Below, piece by piece: positions 44,948 to 55,757 of a stretch of 64,000 bases of DNA (the stretch's first letter is position 1; the number at the start of each line of letters is the position of its first letter). Origin of the DNA: an uncultured Microbacterium sp. (lineage in GTDB: Bacteria > Actinomycetota > Actinomycetes > Actinomycetales > Microbacteriaceae); NCBI GenBank assembly GCA_947503655.1, contig CANNEP010000001.1, positions 1-64,000 on the forward strand. The letters run 5' to 3'. The position numbers and the translations under genes were made by a program. The notes under the pieces are model-generated. The model saw nothing but the letters and a program-made list of their open reading frames with translations. It was not told the DNA's origin and did no database searches.

Positions 44948-45056
44948 ACGTCGTGCTGGTTATGCTGGCGCTACCTCAAAGGCAACGAAATTCGCATTCG
45001 TTGAAAGAGTTGTCGAGGCTGAGATTTCGTGGGGACGATCACCAGCTTCGGCGTAT

Positions 45057-45089
45057 GCCGCGATAATGAGCATCCGCTCTTATCGCGGC
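45057..45089. promoter_or_regulatory. long inverted repeat upstream of the leuA promoter
   Basis: GCCGCGATAA at 45057-45066 and TTATCGCGGC at 45080-45089 are perfect inverted repeats. An inner GAGC/GCTC helix extends them. The right arm ends about 22 nt before the -10 at 45112. It may be an operator covering the -35 region, or a terminator for upstream transcription. Confidence 0.5.
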
Positions 45090-45111
45090 ATCACTTGTTC
45101 TGGGAGCGTGC

Positions 45112-45117
45112 TACGCT
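45112..45117 (+). promoter_or_regulatory. extended -10 of the leuA leader transcript
   Basis: TACGCT preceded by TGC gives an extended -10. It ends 6 nt before the leader-peptide ATG, so the leader ORF itself would be leaderless. Confidence 0.55.
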
Positions 45118-45123
45118 GAAAAT

Positions 45124-46994
<1,871 letters not shown>

Positions 46995-47002
46995 GACAGA
47001 TT

Positions 47003-47038
47003 CAAAAATGGGGGCGCCGCACGGCGCCCCCATTTTTG
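47003..47038. terminator. bidirectional terminator between leuA and the TRIC gene
   Basis: CAAAAATGGGGGCGCCG at 47003-47019 and its exact complement at 47022-47038 form a 17-bp stem with U-tracts on both strands, serving convergent leuA and the minus-strand channel gene. Confidence 0.93.
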
Positions 47039-47039
47039 T

Positions 47040-47738
47040 TTAGTCCGTAACCGGCGGCTTAATGATCGTGATGGTTCCGGTCTCGGCAGCCACCTTGCGG
47101 CGGTGCAGACGGCGCTGCTCCGGCAGCGACAGGTCAAAGATCACGGCGAGCACACGGATCACAGCGGTCACGATGATGCCGGCGATGGCGGCAGGAACCA
47201 TGGGAGCGCCGACAGAGTGGGCTACGGCGACGGTCGCGCAACCGAGCCCGGCGGCGACGGCGTAGAGCGACCCGACGTGCATGATGGCGACCGGGAGGCC
47301 CATGATGACGTCACGGAGAATGGAACCACCAACAGCGGCACAGACGCCGACAAAGACAGCGGGAACGACGGGAAGGCCCACCGTGAGGGCCTTGACCGTG
47401 CCAAACGCACCGAACATGCCGATCGCGCCGGCATCGAGAACAACGATGATCGTATTGGCGCGGTGAAGCACTCCGGCGAGCAGCATACCGATGAGAGCGG
47501 CGCCCGACGCGGTCAATAGATACCAGTTCGATTGCAGGGTCGCCGGCGGTACGCCAATGAGCAGGTCACGGATGAGACCGCCACCCATACCGAGCAACAG
47601 GCCAATGATCGCGACACCAAGCAGATCCAGGCGACGCTGGCCCTGGAATCCGGAGGCAAAGAGGGCGCCTTGCACGCCGCCGAGGCCGACGGCAAGGAGA
47701 TCAGCCCAGAGCGGAATCACGAAGATGGTGTCGATCAC
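47040..47738 (-). CDS. TRIC-type cation channel (UPF0126)
   Basis: 232 residues from a GTG start. Seven hydrophobic segments arranged as an inverted repeat contain the duplicated family motif: GLLLGMGGGLIRDLLIG near 46-62 and AAVGGSILRDVIMGLP near 134-149, both with the glycine triplet that kinks the pore helices. Bacterial members are homotrimeric potassium-permeable channels like eukaryotic TRIC. The C-terminal 30 residues are basic. GAGAAT lies 6 nt before the GTG, a weak -10 candidate. Confidence 0.92.
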   Translation of the reverse strand: MIDTIFVIPLWADLLAVGLGGVQGALFASGFQGQRRLDLLGVAIIGLLLGMGGGLIRDLLIGVPPATLQSNWYLLTASGAALIGMLLAGVLHRANTIIVVLDAGAIGMFGAFGTVKALTVGLPVVPAVFVGVCAAVGGSILRDVIMGLPVAIMHVGSLYAVAAGLGCATVAVAHSVGAPMVPAAIAGIIVTAVIRVLAVIFDLSLPEQRRLHRRKVAAETGTITIIKPPVTD

Positions 47739-47766
47739 CTATCCATTCTCGCGCCTGCGATGGGGT

Positions 47767-47772
47767 TAGGTT
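47767..47772 (+). promoter_or_regulatory. -10 element of the RNB gene (leaderless)
   Basis: TAGGTT ends 6 nt before the ATG at 47779; no ribosome site is visible. Confidence 0.5.
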
Positions 47773-47778
47773 GAAGGC

Positions 47779-49185
47779 ATGCCGTTTCGCACGACACGCT
47801 TAAAAACACCCCACTCTGACCTTGCTGCGCAGTTTGCGGCCATTCGTGATGGCTTGGAGATCAGCGTGAGCTTTGACGCCGCTGTCGAAGCCGAAGCGCG
47901 CCGGGCCACCGCACACGTGCCCATGCCCGAAGCGGATGCGACTGACATTGAGTTCGTCACGATCGACCCCGAAGGTTCCAAAGACCTCGATCAGGCGCTC
48001 TTCATTGAAAAGACGGAATCCGGGTTTCGTGTCTTTTACGCGATCGCCGATCTGCCGTCGGTGGTGGAGCCGGGTGGAGCGATCGATCGCGAGGCCCGTG
48101 AACGAGGGCAGACGATGTATTCGCCGGACGAAAGTGCGCCGCTGCACCCGCGGGTGATCAGTGAAGACGGGGCGAGCCTGCTGCCCGGTGTGGTTCGGGC
48201 TGCCTATGTCTGGGCAATTGACCTGGACGAGACTGGCAAACGTGTGTCGTCGACGCTCAAGCGGGCGCGCGTGCAGAGCCGTGAACAGCTCACGTACGAC
48301 GAAGCGCAGCGCCGTGTCGACAGCGGTGACCCGCTCATGACGTTGCTCAAGCAGGTCGGTGAGCTCCGCATCGCGCGCGAAGCAGATCGCGGTGGGGCCT
48401 CGCTGGATATGCCGGAAGAAGAGATCGTCGCCGACGGCAACTCGTGGACGATCAAGCGCCGCCAACTCTTGCCGGTGGAACAGTGGAACGCCCAAATTTC
48501 GCTGATGACGGGGATGGAGGCTGCTCGGCTCCAGTTGGAAGCGGGCCGCGGCATTCTCCGCACGATGCCACGTCCGCCACACGACGCGATGGCGAACTTC
48601 CGCCGCGAAGTGCAGGAGATGGGCATTCCGTTCGCAGAAGACGAAGAATACGGCGCATTTCTGCGTCGCCTCCACCGCAACCACCCGGCCGCGGTCGCCG
48701 TACTGATGGCCGCGCGGTCGCTGTTCCGCGGCGCTGACTATCACGTTCTCACCGGCTCCGAAAACCCCGACGACGTCATTCAGGCCGCGATCGGTGCGCC
48801 CTACGCGCACACCACGGCGCCACTTCGTCGACTCGTTGACCGCTACGTGCTCGCGCATTGCGAGGCCATCGCCAACGGCACCGAGATTCCGGCGTGGGCA
48901 TCAGAAGGCCTGGAGGGCCTGCCGGAAATCATGGCCGCGAGCTCGCAGAAGGCGGGAGCGCTCGAGCGCGAATGCATCGCGGCAGTGACTGCCGTTATTC
49001 TCGCGCCGCGCGTGGGCGAGACGTTCGATGGGCTGATTGTCGACCGTCGGGAGAAGCGCGCCGAGGTCGAACTGCTTGATCCGCCGGTGACGACGACCGC
49101 GGTGATGGCGGGGGAGCCCGGAACCTCGGTTCAGCTTCGACTGGAGAGCATCACCGATGCGAAGCCCGTGTTTGTGGCCGCCTAG
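47779..49185 (+). CDS. RNB domain-containing ribonuclease
   Basis: 468 residues. The catalytic RNB domain of RNase II/R begins near residue 55, with TIDPEGSKDLDQALF carrying the acidic metal-binding cluster. Further blocks are FYAIADLPSVVEPGGAIDREARERGQTMY and the YAHTTAPLRRLVDRYV region near 340. The N-terminal cold-shock domains of full RNase II/R are missing and only a reduced C-terminal S1-like part remains; this short form is common in Actinobacteria. It is predicted to degrade single-stranded RNA 3' to 5'. Confidence 0.93.
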   Translation: MPFRTTRLKTPHSDLAAQFAAIRDGLEISVSFDAAVEAEARRATAHVPMPEADATDIEFVTIDPEGSKDLDQALFIEKTESGFRVFYAIADLPSVVEPGGAIDREARERGQTMYSPDESAPLHPRVISEDGASLLPGVVRAAYVWAIDLDETGKRVSSTLKRARVQSREQLTYDEAQRRVDSGDPLMTLLKQVGELRIAREADRGGASLDMPEEEIVADGNSWTIKRRQLLPVEQWNAQISLMTGMEAARLQLEAGRGILRTMPRPPHDAMANFRREVQEMGIPFAEDEEYGAFLRRLHRNHPAAVAVLMAARSLFRGADYHVLTGSENPDDVIQAAIGAPYAHTTAPLRRLVDRYVLAHCEAIANGTEIPAWASEGLEGLPEIMAASSQKAGALERECIAAVTAVILAPRVGETFDGLIVDRREKRAEVELLDPPVTTTAVMAGEPGTSVQLRLESITDAKPVFVAA

Positions 49186-49229
49186 CGAGGCGCAACCCGC
49201 AGTGTCGGTGCCACGCGAGATAATGGGGT

Positions 49230-49952
49230 GTGCCCACCTATCGTGATGAAGCCGTCGTGCTCCGAACCCACAAGCTGGGGGAGGCCGACCGCATTGTCAC
49301 GCTGCTAAGCAAGCGCCACGGCAAGATTCGCGCCGTTGCGAAGGGTGTGCGACGCACCAGCTCGAAGTTTGGTTCGCGATTGGAACCATTCATGGTCGTT
49401 GACGGCCAGTTCTACGAGGGTCGTTCGCTCGACATCGTGAATCAGGCTGAATCCCTCGCTACCTACGGCGCCGACATCGTGTTGCACTACGAACGCTTCA
49501 CCGCAGCCAACGCCATGGTTGAGGCCGCCGACCGCCTCGGTGATTCGGAGGCCACGCCGCAGCAGTACCTGCTGCTCGTCGGCGGTCTGCGTGCGCTGGC
49601 CCGCGGCGAGCACGCGTCACGGTCGATTCTTGATTCGTACCTGCTGCGGGCGATGTCGCTCTCCGGCTGGGCGCCTGGCCTCGATCACTGCGCCCGTTGT
49701 GCACAAGAGGGGCCGCACCAGACGTTTGTTGCCCAACTCGGCGGCATGGTGTGCGACAGTTGCGCACCCGTTGGTTCCGCTCGCATTCCCGCCGGAACCA
49801 CCACAATGCTTGACGCTCTCATTCGCGGCGATTGGGCAACCATCGAAGCCGCGAGCCCGAACGACCACACCCGGGCGTCTGGCCTGATCGCCGCGTACAC
49901 CCAATGGCACCTCGAGCGCAGCATTCGCTCGCTCGCACACGTGGAGGCGTAG
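49230..49952 (+). CDS. recO: DNA repair protein RecO
   Basis: 240 residues, GTG start. The N-terminal OB-fold (about 1-80: [29 protein letters not shown]) and C-terminal helical domain with a zinc-binding CARC...CDSC set near 153-180 match RecO. It loads RecA onto SSB-coated DNA with RecR in the RecFOR pathway. GATAAT lies 5 nt before the GTG, suggesting a leaderless or nearly leaderless mRNA. uppS starts on the last base of its stop. Confidence 0.95.
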   Translation: MPTYRDEAVVLRTHKLGEADRIVTLLSKRHGKIRAVAKGVRRTSSKFGSRLEPFMVVDGQFYEGRSLDIVNQAESLATYGADIVLHYERFTAANAMVEAADRLGDSEATPQQYLLLVGGLRALARGEHASRSILDSYLLRAMSLSGWAPGLDHCARCAQEGPHQTFVAQLGGMVCDSCAPVGSARIPAGTTTMLDALIRGDWATIEAASPNDHTRASGLIAAYTQWHLERSIRSLAHVEA

Positions 49953-50752
49953 TGACCCCGAAGCCATACACCCACAAAGATGCCGTTGAGTTTCGACCGC
50001 TGGACTGGACCGGAATCTACCCGCCTGAGTATCCGAAGAAGTCGGTCCCCGCGCACGTCGCCGTCGTGATGGACGGCAACGGTCGCTGGGCGAACCAGCG
50101 CGGGCTCAACCGGGTTGAGGGTCACAAAGCTGGGGAGCTGGCGCTCCTGGACGTCGTTGCCGGTGCGATTCAAGCGGGTGTCAAGCACCTGTCTGTCTAC
50201 GCCTTCTCGACCGAGAACTGGGCGCGTTCACCCGAAGAGGTGCGCTTCTTGATGGGCTTTAACCGCGACGTGCTCCACCGCCGTCGCGACCAGCTCAACG
50301 AGTGGGGCGTTCGCGTGCGGTGGGCTGGGCGCACGCCGCGGCTGTGGCGCTCGGTCATCAAAGAGCTGCGCTACGCCGAAGAGCTCACAAAAGACAACAC
50401 CACCCTCACCCTGACGATGTGCGTCAACTACGGTGGCCGCGTTGAGCTCGCCGATGCCATGACCTCGATCGCTGAAGACGTTGCAGCCGGCAAAATCAAG
50501 CCGAGCGTGGTCAACGAGAAGCTCATCGCGAAGCGGCTGTATTTGCCAGACATGCCCGATGTTGACCTATTCGTACGGTCATCGGGCGAGCAGCGCACGT
50601 CAAACTTCTTGCTGTGGCAGTCGGCCTACGCCGAAATGGTCTTTCTCGACACGCTGTGGCCCGATTTCACGCGTGCCGATCTGTGGGAGGCGATCGACAT
50701 TTATACCGGTCGCAACCGGCGCTTTGGCGGCGCCGTCAACGCCCCGAAGTGA
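49952..50752 (+). CDS. uppS: isoprenyl transferase (undecaprenyl diphosphate synthase)
   Basis: 266 residues from GTG 49952, sharing one base with the recO stop (TAGTG); the longer upstream frame is recO overlap. cis-prenyltransferase signatures: [18 protein letters not shown] near 32-49 with the catalytic aspartate, [15 protein letters not shown] near 83, and [19 protein letters not shown] near 207. It builds the C50-C55 polyprenyl diphosphate carriers for peptidoglycan. recO-uppS linkage is typical of actinobacteria. It ends 1 nt from the stop of the convergent PIG-L gene with no terminator between. Confidence 0.96.
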   Translation: MTPKPYTHKDAVEFRPLDWTGIYPPEYPKKSVPAHVAVVMDGNGRWANQRGLNRVEGHKAGELALLDVVAGAIQAGVKHLSVYAFSTENWARSPEEVRFLMGFNRDVLHRRRDQLNEWGVRVRWAGRTPRLWRSVIKELRYAEELTKDNTTLTLTMCVNYGGRVELADAMTSIAEDVAAGKIKPSVVNEKLIAKRLYLPDMPDVDLFVRSSGEQRTSNFLLWQSAYAEMVFLDTLWPDFTRADLWEAIDIYTGRNRRFGGAVNAPK

Positions 50753-50753
50753 T

Positions 50754-51827
50754 CTAGAGTTCGCCGTCCGTCAAGAAGTATTCGCGCTCGAGGGAGTGAC
50801 CAAACATCTTGATGTCGAGGCACGCGACGGGCGTATCGCACTTCATGACGTGGTCGTATTTCGTGTACTCGAAGAACGCGCGCAGCTTCAGATCGAGCAG
50901 GTCGCCGGTGAGGTTGGCAGGCTTGTCTTTGTTGCCGTAGCCGGTGGCGTAGCGCATGACGTCGACCGACAGTCCTGCTGCTTGCGCCGAGTCACGAACG
51001 AGCGAGCCGACGGTGCTGTGATCGGAGTGGTCGCGGTGCGAAGCCCACGACCAGCCCGGCACCAGAGTGATGAGGGCGGTCGGGTGTGCCGCGGTGATGA
51101 GTTCACCGATCGACTGCTTGAGCAGGTTGAGCGAAACCGGTGTTGCCGTGTCGACGGTGTGCATGACATCGATGGTCTGACCGTAGAGTCGCGACAAACT
51201 CTCCCACCCGGTGGCTTCAAAGCCCTGGCCGGAGATATTGCCATCGGGCAATCGAATGAACGTGACCGCGATATCGGGGTCATCGGCCGGGGTGAAACGG
51301 GTGACAGGCAGGCCGGTTCCCAACACGAGGTGTTCTTCGGTCCACTCGCCATCGACCCCGCGCAACACGTCGTAGGCGCGGAGAATTCCGGTCTCTCGCG
51401 ACGTCGCGTAGGTCATGCCTGACCCAGCGTCGCCCGCCGTAACAAACACCGTGCGCACGCACTGGCCGTTTGCGATGGCGTTCGTGATCGCCGGGTTCGC
51501 GAAGATGAGATCGTCGTCGTAGTGCGCCATGACCGACATCGTCGTGCCGGCCGCACACGCTACGGGTGGTGGGGGAGTCGGAGACGGCTCCGGTGCTGTC
51601 GACGTCGCCGGTGGTTCCGGAACCTGCGGTGTCGTTGTTGGGGGAGCGGGCGTCGGAGATTCGGCTGAAGACCACGGCGTTGGCGTCGCGAAGATGGGGA
51701 TAAGCCCAGTGGCAGCGCCCGCAGAGAAGCCGACGACACCAAGGACGATAACGCCGATAACGCTCCACATGACCGTCAGGCGCGCACGCCGACGGCGCGC
51801 ACGAGCGTAACGCCTCGTCCCCTCCAT
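50754..51827 (-). CDS. membrane-anchored PIG-L family deacetylase
   Basis: 357 residues with AAGGGGAA before the ATG. A basic N-terminus and one membrane helix (about 18-40) are followed by a Pro/Thr/Ser-rich linker (about 48-88). The PIG-L/LmbE domain then lies outside the cell. Its first metal motif is AHYDDDL rather than the usual AHPDDE: the ligating His and second Asp are kept, Pro and Glu are changed. The second site is in the WASHRDHSDHSTVG block. The family removes N-acetyl groups from sugars; an envelope glycan or glycolipid substrate is likely but unproven. Confidence 0.88.
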   Translation of the reverse strand: MEGTRRYARARRRRARLTVMWSVIGVIVLGVVGFSAGAATGLIPIFATPTPWSSAESPTPAPPTTTPQVPEPPATSTAPEPSPTPPPPVACAAGTTMSVMAHYDDDLIFANPAITNAIANGQCVRTVFVTAGDAGSGMTYATSRETGILRAYDVLRGVDGEWTEEHLVLGTGLPVTRFTPADDPDIAVTFIRLPDGNISGQGFEATGWESLSRLYGQTIDVMHTVDTATPVSLNLLKQSIGELITAAHPTALITLVPGWSWASHRDHSDHSTVGSLVRDSAQAAGLSVDVMRYATGYGNKDKPANLTGDLLDLKLRAFFEYTKYDHVMKCDTPVACLDIKMFGHSLEREYFLTDGEL

Positions 51828-51934
51828 GATTCCCCTTCAATGCAGAAGTGATGACTGCACCTCTAGCGTAGAACTCCACACGAGCAAATGACTCAGGGAA
51901 AACCCCGGGAATAGAAATCGGCGGCCCTGATGTT

Positions 51935-52606
51935 GTGGCTTATGTGACCGAAAAGATTCAGATTGACGTGTGGAGCGACATCGCCTGCCCGTGGTGCTAC
52001 ATCGGAAAGCGAAACCTCGAAGGTGGCATTGCCGCTACCGCTGCAGACGCCGACGCCCCGCAGGTTGAGATTACGTACCACTCGTACGAGCTCTCGCCCG
52101 ATACCCCCGTTGACTTCGACGGCAGCGAAATTGACTTCCTGGCAACCCACAAGGGCATGCCGAAGGAAAAGGTTTCGGAAATGCTTGACCACGTGACGAA
52201 CGTGGCTCAGGGCGTCGGCCTGGAGTACAACTTTGACGTGCTGAAGCACACCAACACGGTCCGTGCTCACGAGCTGCTGCACTTCGCCAAGGCGCAGGGT
52301 CAGCAGCACGCCATGGCTGAGCGCCTGATGTCGGCATACTTCACCGAAGGTAAGCACGTCGGTGAGATCGACAGCCTTGTTGACCTCGCGACTGAGACTG
52401 GCCTCGACGGCGACGCCGCCCGCGCAGCCCTCGAATCGCAGCAGTACTTGAACGACGTTCGCGCCGACCAGGCGCAGGCCGCGCAGTACGGCATTCAGGG
52501 TGTTCCGTTCTTCGTTATCAACGGTAAGTACGGTGTCTCGGGCGCGCAGCCCGCAGACGCTTTCGCGCAGATCCTCCGCCAGGTGTGGGCTGAAAACAAC
52601 GCGTAA
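51935..52606 (+). CDS. DsbA-like (FrnE subgroup) oxidoreductase
   Basis: 223 residues from GTG 51935; GTG 51944 is an equally possible start, and neither has a good ribosome site. A thioredoxin-fold DsbA domain begins with KIQIDVWSDIACPWCYIGKRNLE; the CPWC active site is at C18-C21. The helical insert and the cis-Pro loop GVPFFVINGKYGVSGAQP follow. There is no signal peptide, so it is cytosolic, like FrnE, which acts in polyketide synthesis or redox stress. It converges with a glutathione peroxidase gene, a plausible redox neighbourhood. Confidence 0.92.
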   Translation: MAYVTEKIQIDVWSDIACPWCYIGKRNLEGGIAATAADADAPQVEITYHSYELSPDTPVDFDGSEIDFLATHKGMPKEKVSEMLDHVTNVAQGVGLEYNFDVLKHTNTVRAHELLHFAKAQGQQHAMAERLMSAYFTEGKHVGEIDSLVDLATETGLDGDAARAALESQQYLNDVRADQAQAAQYGIQGVPFFVINGKYGVSGAQPADAFAQILRQVWAENNA

Positions 52607-52621
52607 TCCTGCCGACATGAC

Positions 52622-52652
52622 AATGGCGCTCACCCTTACGGTGAGCGCCATT
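52622..52652. terminator. bidirectional terminator between FrnE-like and GPx genes
   Basis: AATGGCGCTCACC at 52622-52634 pairs with GGTGAGCGCCATT at 52640-52652, with T-rich flanks on both strands. Confidence 0.92.
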
Positions 52653-52660
52653 GTTTTGCG

Positions 52661-53164
52661 TTAGCGGGGCAGGTTCGCCTCGATGACGTCGACGACAGCC
52701 TTGTCAGTCGGGATCACCGGGGGACGGAACCGGTGCAGCGTGTTGTCGGGCGTCAGTACGAACTTCTCAAAGTTCCACAGCACCGGGCCACGCTTGCCAT
52801 CGGCGTCTTTCGTCTTCTTCAACGCCTTGTACAGCGGGGCGGCGTAGCGCCCGTTGACCTTGATCTTGTCGTTGATCGGAAACGAGACGCCCCACGTCAC
52901 CGCACAGTAATCGAGAATCTCTTCCATGGTTCCGGGCTCTTGTCCCATGAACTGATTGCACGGAAAGCCCAGCACGGTGAAGCCGCGGTCGCCGTACGTC
53001 TTCTGCAGCTCTTCGAGCTGCTCATACTGCGGCGTGAGGCCGCACTTTGAGGCGACGTTCACAATCATGACCACGTTGTCGCGGTACTCGGCCAGCGTAT
53101 GTTCGTTGCCCGCAGCGTCAACAAACGCGATGTCGCGCAGCGGAGTCTCAGTGGTGTCGGTCAT
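52661..53164 (-). CDS. glutathione peroxidase family protein
   Basis: 167 residues. The Cys-type GPx fold has NVASKCGLTPQYEQL with the peroxidatic C41, then FPCNQFMGQEPG with a second cysteine (resolving type) and WNFEKF completing the Cys-Gln-Trp-Asn tetrad. Bacterial members usually use thioredoxin, or in actinobacteria possibly mycothiol-linked systems, rather than glutathione. It is cytosolic. A minus-strand TAGTCT ends 6 nt before the ATG, suggesting leaderless expression. Confidence 0.94.
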   Translation of the reverse strand: MTDTTETPLRDIAFVDAAGNEHTLAEYRDNVVMIVNVASKCGLTPQYEQLEELQKTYGDRGFTVLGFPCNQFMGQEPGTMEEILDYCAVTWGVSFPINDKIKVNGRYAAPLYKALKKTKDADGKRGPVLWNFEKFVLTPDNTLHRFRPPVIPTDKAVVDVIEANLPR

Positions 53165-53170
53165 GCTCCG

Positions 53171-53176
53171 AGACTA
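53171..53176 (-). promoter_or_regulatory. -10 element of the GPx gene (leaderless)
   Basis: Minus-strand TAGTCT ends 6 nt before the ATG; no ribosome site is present. Confidence 0.5.
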
Positions 53177-53278
53177 CTGCCGTGCGGCGGAACCAGGGCG
53201 AAAGCGCAGAGAAATATGTGCGGCTGTGAGCGAGCCGCATCCCGCGGGCTTCGCATAGGGGAGAATAGGGAGGTGACG

Positions 53279-54433
53279 ATGACTACAGCTCCTACTCAGC
53301 CGCTACGCATCGGGCCGATCGAATTGGAAGCTCCGGTCGTCCTGGCGCCGATGGCGGGTATTACCAACACCGCGTTTCGTCGGCTCTGCCGCGAGTACGG
53401 GGCGGGCCTGTTCGTCAGCGAGATGATTACGTCGCGTGCGCTTGTCGAGCGCAACGAAGTCACGATGCGTTTGGTGACGCATCACGAGTCGGAGAATATC
53501 CGCTCGATTCAGCTGTACGGCGTTGACCCGAAGACGGTCGCCGAAGCTGTGCGCATCATCGTCGCTGAGGATCGCGCTGACCACATTGACTTGAACTTTG
53601 GTTGCCCGGTGCCGAAGGTCACCCGCAAGGGCGGTGGCTCGGCGCTGCCGTGGAAGCACACGCTCTTCAACCAGATCGTGACGCAGGCTGTCGAGGCTGC
53701 CGAGCACTTGCCGCTCACCGTCAAGATGCGTAAGGGCATTGACGACAACCACCTCACCTACCTCGACGCGGGTCGTATGGCCGAAGACGCGGGTGCTGCG
53801 GCGGTGGCGCTGCACGGTCGCACGGCGAGCCAGATGTACTCCGGTAAGGCCGACTGGTCGGCGATTGCGACGCTTAAAGAGACCGTCACGAGTATTCCGG
53901 TGCTCGGCAACGGTGACATTTGGTCTGCCGACGACGCCGTGCGCATGATGGCCGAGACCGGTGCTGACGGTGTTGTCGTTGGCCGCGGCTGCCTCGGTCG
54001 CCCGTGGCTGTTCGGCGAGCTCGCCCACGCCCTCGGCGATGGCATTGCCGCGAAGCCTGTTGACGCCACGCTGGGCTTCGTCGCCGCGGCCTTCAAGCGT
54101 CACGCTGAACTGCTCACCGAGTTCTTCGAAGACGAGGTTCGCGGGTGCCGCGACATTCGCAAGCACGCCGCCTGGTATTTCAAGGGATACCCGGTTGGTG
54201 GCGATATTCGCTCGCAGTTCGCTACGGTGAGTACGTTGGCGGAAATTGACGAGCTGACGACCCTGCTTGATCTGGATGCGCCCTACCCCGGTGAGGCGGC
54301 AGAAGGACAACGTGGTCGAGCTGGCACTCCCAAGCGCACCGTTTTGCCAGATGGCTGGCTGAACTCGCACGACATCGCAGCTGATGTCGCGTGCAACCTG
54401 ACTGAAGGAGAAGCGGATACCAGTGGCGGTTGA
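53279..54433 (+). CDS. dusB: tRNA-dihydrouridine synthase DusB
   Basis: 384 residues from ATG 53279, supported by GGGAGG at 53268-53273; the longer open frame upstream has no similarity. FMN-binding TIM barrel with APMAGITNTAFRRLCREYG at the start, DLNFGCPVPKVTRKGGGSAL near 102-121 (catalytic Cys) and NGDIWSADDA. It reduces uridines in the tRNA D-loop with NADPH. It is the first gene of dusB-dgt-dnaG; dgt starts 11 nt inside its 3' end. Confidence 0.95.
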   Translation: MTTAPTQPLRIGPIELEAPVVLAPMAGITNTAFRRLCREYGAGLFVSEMITSRALVERNEVTMRLVTHHESENIRSIQLYGVDPKTVAEAVRIIVAEDRADHIDLNFGCPVPKVTRKGGGSALPWKHTLFNQIVTQAVEAAEHLPLTVKMRKGIDDNHLTYLDAGRMAEDAGAAAVALHGRTASQMYSGKADWSAIATLKETVTSIPVLGNGDIWSADDAVRMMAETGADGVVVGRGCLGRPWLFGELAHALGDGIAAKPVDATLGFVAAAFKRHAELLTEFFEDEVRGCRDIRKHAAWYFKGYPVGGDIRSQFATVSTLAEIDELTTLLDLDAPYPGEAAEGQRGRAGTPKRTVLPDGWLNSHDIAADVACNLTEGEADTSGG

Positions 54434-55757
54434 TGGCGTGGGATCAGGGCGTATCGCGGACGGTTACGATGCGCATGATGTCGAGCGTTTTCACCCCGAG
54501 CTGCACCGCTCCGAACGCGACAACTTCGCACGCGACCGCGCTCGCGTGTTGCACTCCGCCGCGTGGCGTCGCCTCGCAGCGAAGACGCAGGTGCTGTCGC
54601 CGGCGTCTCCCGCTGACTTTGCGCGCAACCGCCTGACGCACTCGCTCGAGGTGTCGCAGGTCGGCCGCGAACTGGCGACGAGCCTGAGGCTCAACCCCGA
54701 CCTGGTCGACACCGCGTGCCTCACGCATGACCTCGGCCACCCGCCGTTCGGCCACAATGGTGAGCGCGCGCTCAACTCGTGGGCTCGCGACATCGGTGGC
54801 TTTGAAGGCAACGCACAGACCCTGCGCATTTTGGTGCGGCTGGAACCAAAGGTGCTGGATGAGAATGGCGACCCGTTCGGTCTGAACCTCACGCGTGCCA
54901 GTATCGACGCGTCGTGCAAGTATCCGTGGACGCTGGACGCGCCCGTGCCCGACCCGGGCGGTCGCCTAAAGTTTGGCGTTTATCCCGACGACGAGCCGGT
55001 ATTTGAGTGGATGCGCGCTGGTGCGCCCGACCGCGTGCGCTGTATCGAGGCTGAGGTCATGGATCTCTCCGATGACATTGCGTATTCGGTGCACGACTTC
55101 GAAGACGCCATCGTCAACGGCTACTTGAGCCCCGCTCGATTGTCAGACCCAGCAGAGCACGAAGCGCTCGTTTCTGGCATTCAAGCGTGGGTGGGCTTTG
55201 ACTACTCACGTGACGAGCTCGACGAGGCGCTGTACCGCCTCACGCGCATCCCGCCGTGGCTGAAGAGCTTCGATGCCTCGCGTCACGACCTGGCCCGCCT
55301 CAAGAACCTCACGAGCGAGCTCATTGGCCGCTTCGCGCGTGCCGCGACCGTGGCAACCCGCGAGTCGTACCCCGTCGAATCCATGACTCGATACCAAGCG
55401 CATGTCGTAGTTCCGCGCGACGTCGAAACCGAAGTTGCTGTTCTCAAGGGCATCATCGGTGCTTCGGTCGTATCGATCGAGGGCCGCAAGTCGATCTACA
55501 AGGAGCAGCGCAAGGTGCTTAAGCGCCTCGCTTCGGCATTGTGGGACGAGGGCGGCCACGCGCTGGACCCAGTGTTCTCCGCTGATTTCCGCGCGGCACG
55601 CGACGATGTGGCCCGCAAGCGCGTCATCGTCGACCAGGTCGCCAGCCTGACCGATGCCACCGCTCTCGCTTGGCACCGCCGCTTTGTCGGCGACATTGAC
55701 GCCGCTGACGTCGGCATTTGGTCGCCCGGAGCTCGTCCGTTCACCAGGTCGTACTGA
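54423..55757 (+). CDS. dgt: deoxyguanosinetriphosphate triphosphohydrolase-like protein
   Basis: 444 residues from GTG 54423, overlapping dusB by 11 nt. The HD-domain metal ligands are visible: RNRLTHSLEVSQVGRE near 62-77, CLTHDLGHPPFGHNGE near 100-115, and the later Asp in VMDLSDDIAYSVHD near 216. Family members cleave dNTPs to nucleoside and triphosphate. Linkage to dnaG and dusB is conserved in actinobacteria. Its stop overlaps the dnaG ATG (TGATG). Confidence 0.94.
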   Translation: MAVDGVGSGRIADGYDAHDVERFHPELHRSERDNFARDRARVLHSAAWRRLAAKTQVLSPASPADFARNRLTHSLEVSQVGRELATSLRLNPDLVDTACLTHDLGHPPFGHNGERALNSWARDIGGFEGNAQTLRILVRLEPKVLDENGDPFGLNLTRASIDASCKYPWTLDAPVPDPGGRLKFGVYPDDEPVFEWMRAGAPDRVRCIEAEVMDLSDDIAYSVHDFEDAIVNGYLSPARLSDPAEHEALVSGIQAWVGFDYSRDELDEALYRLTRIPPWLKSFDASRHDLARLKNLTSELIGRFARAATVATRESYPVESMTRYQAHVVVPRDVETEVAVLKGIIGASVVSIEGRKSIYKEQRKVLKRLASALWDEGGHALDPVFSADFRAARDDVARKRVIVDQVASLTDATALAWHRRFVGDIDAADVGIWSPGARPFTRSY

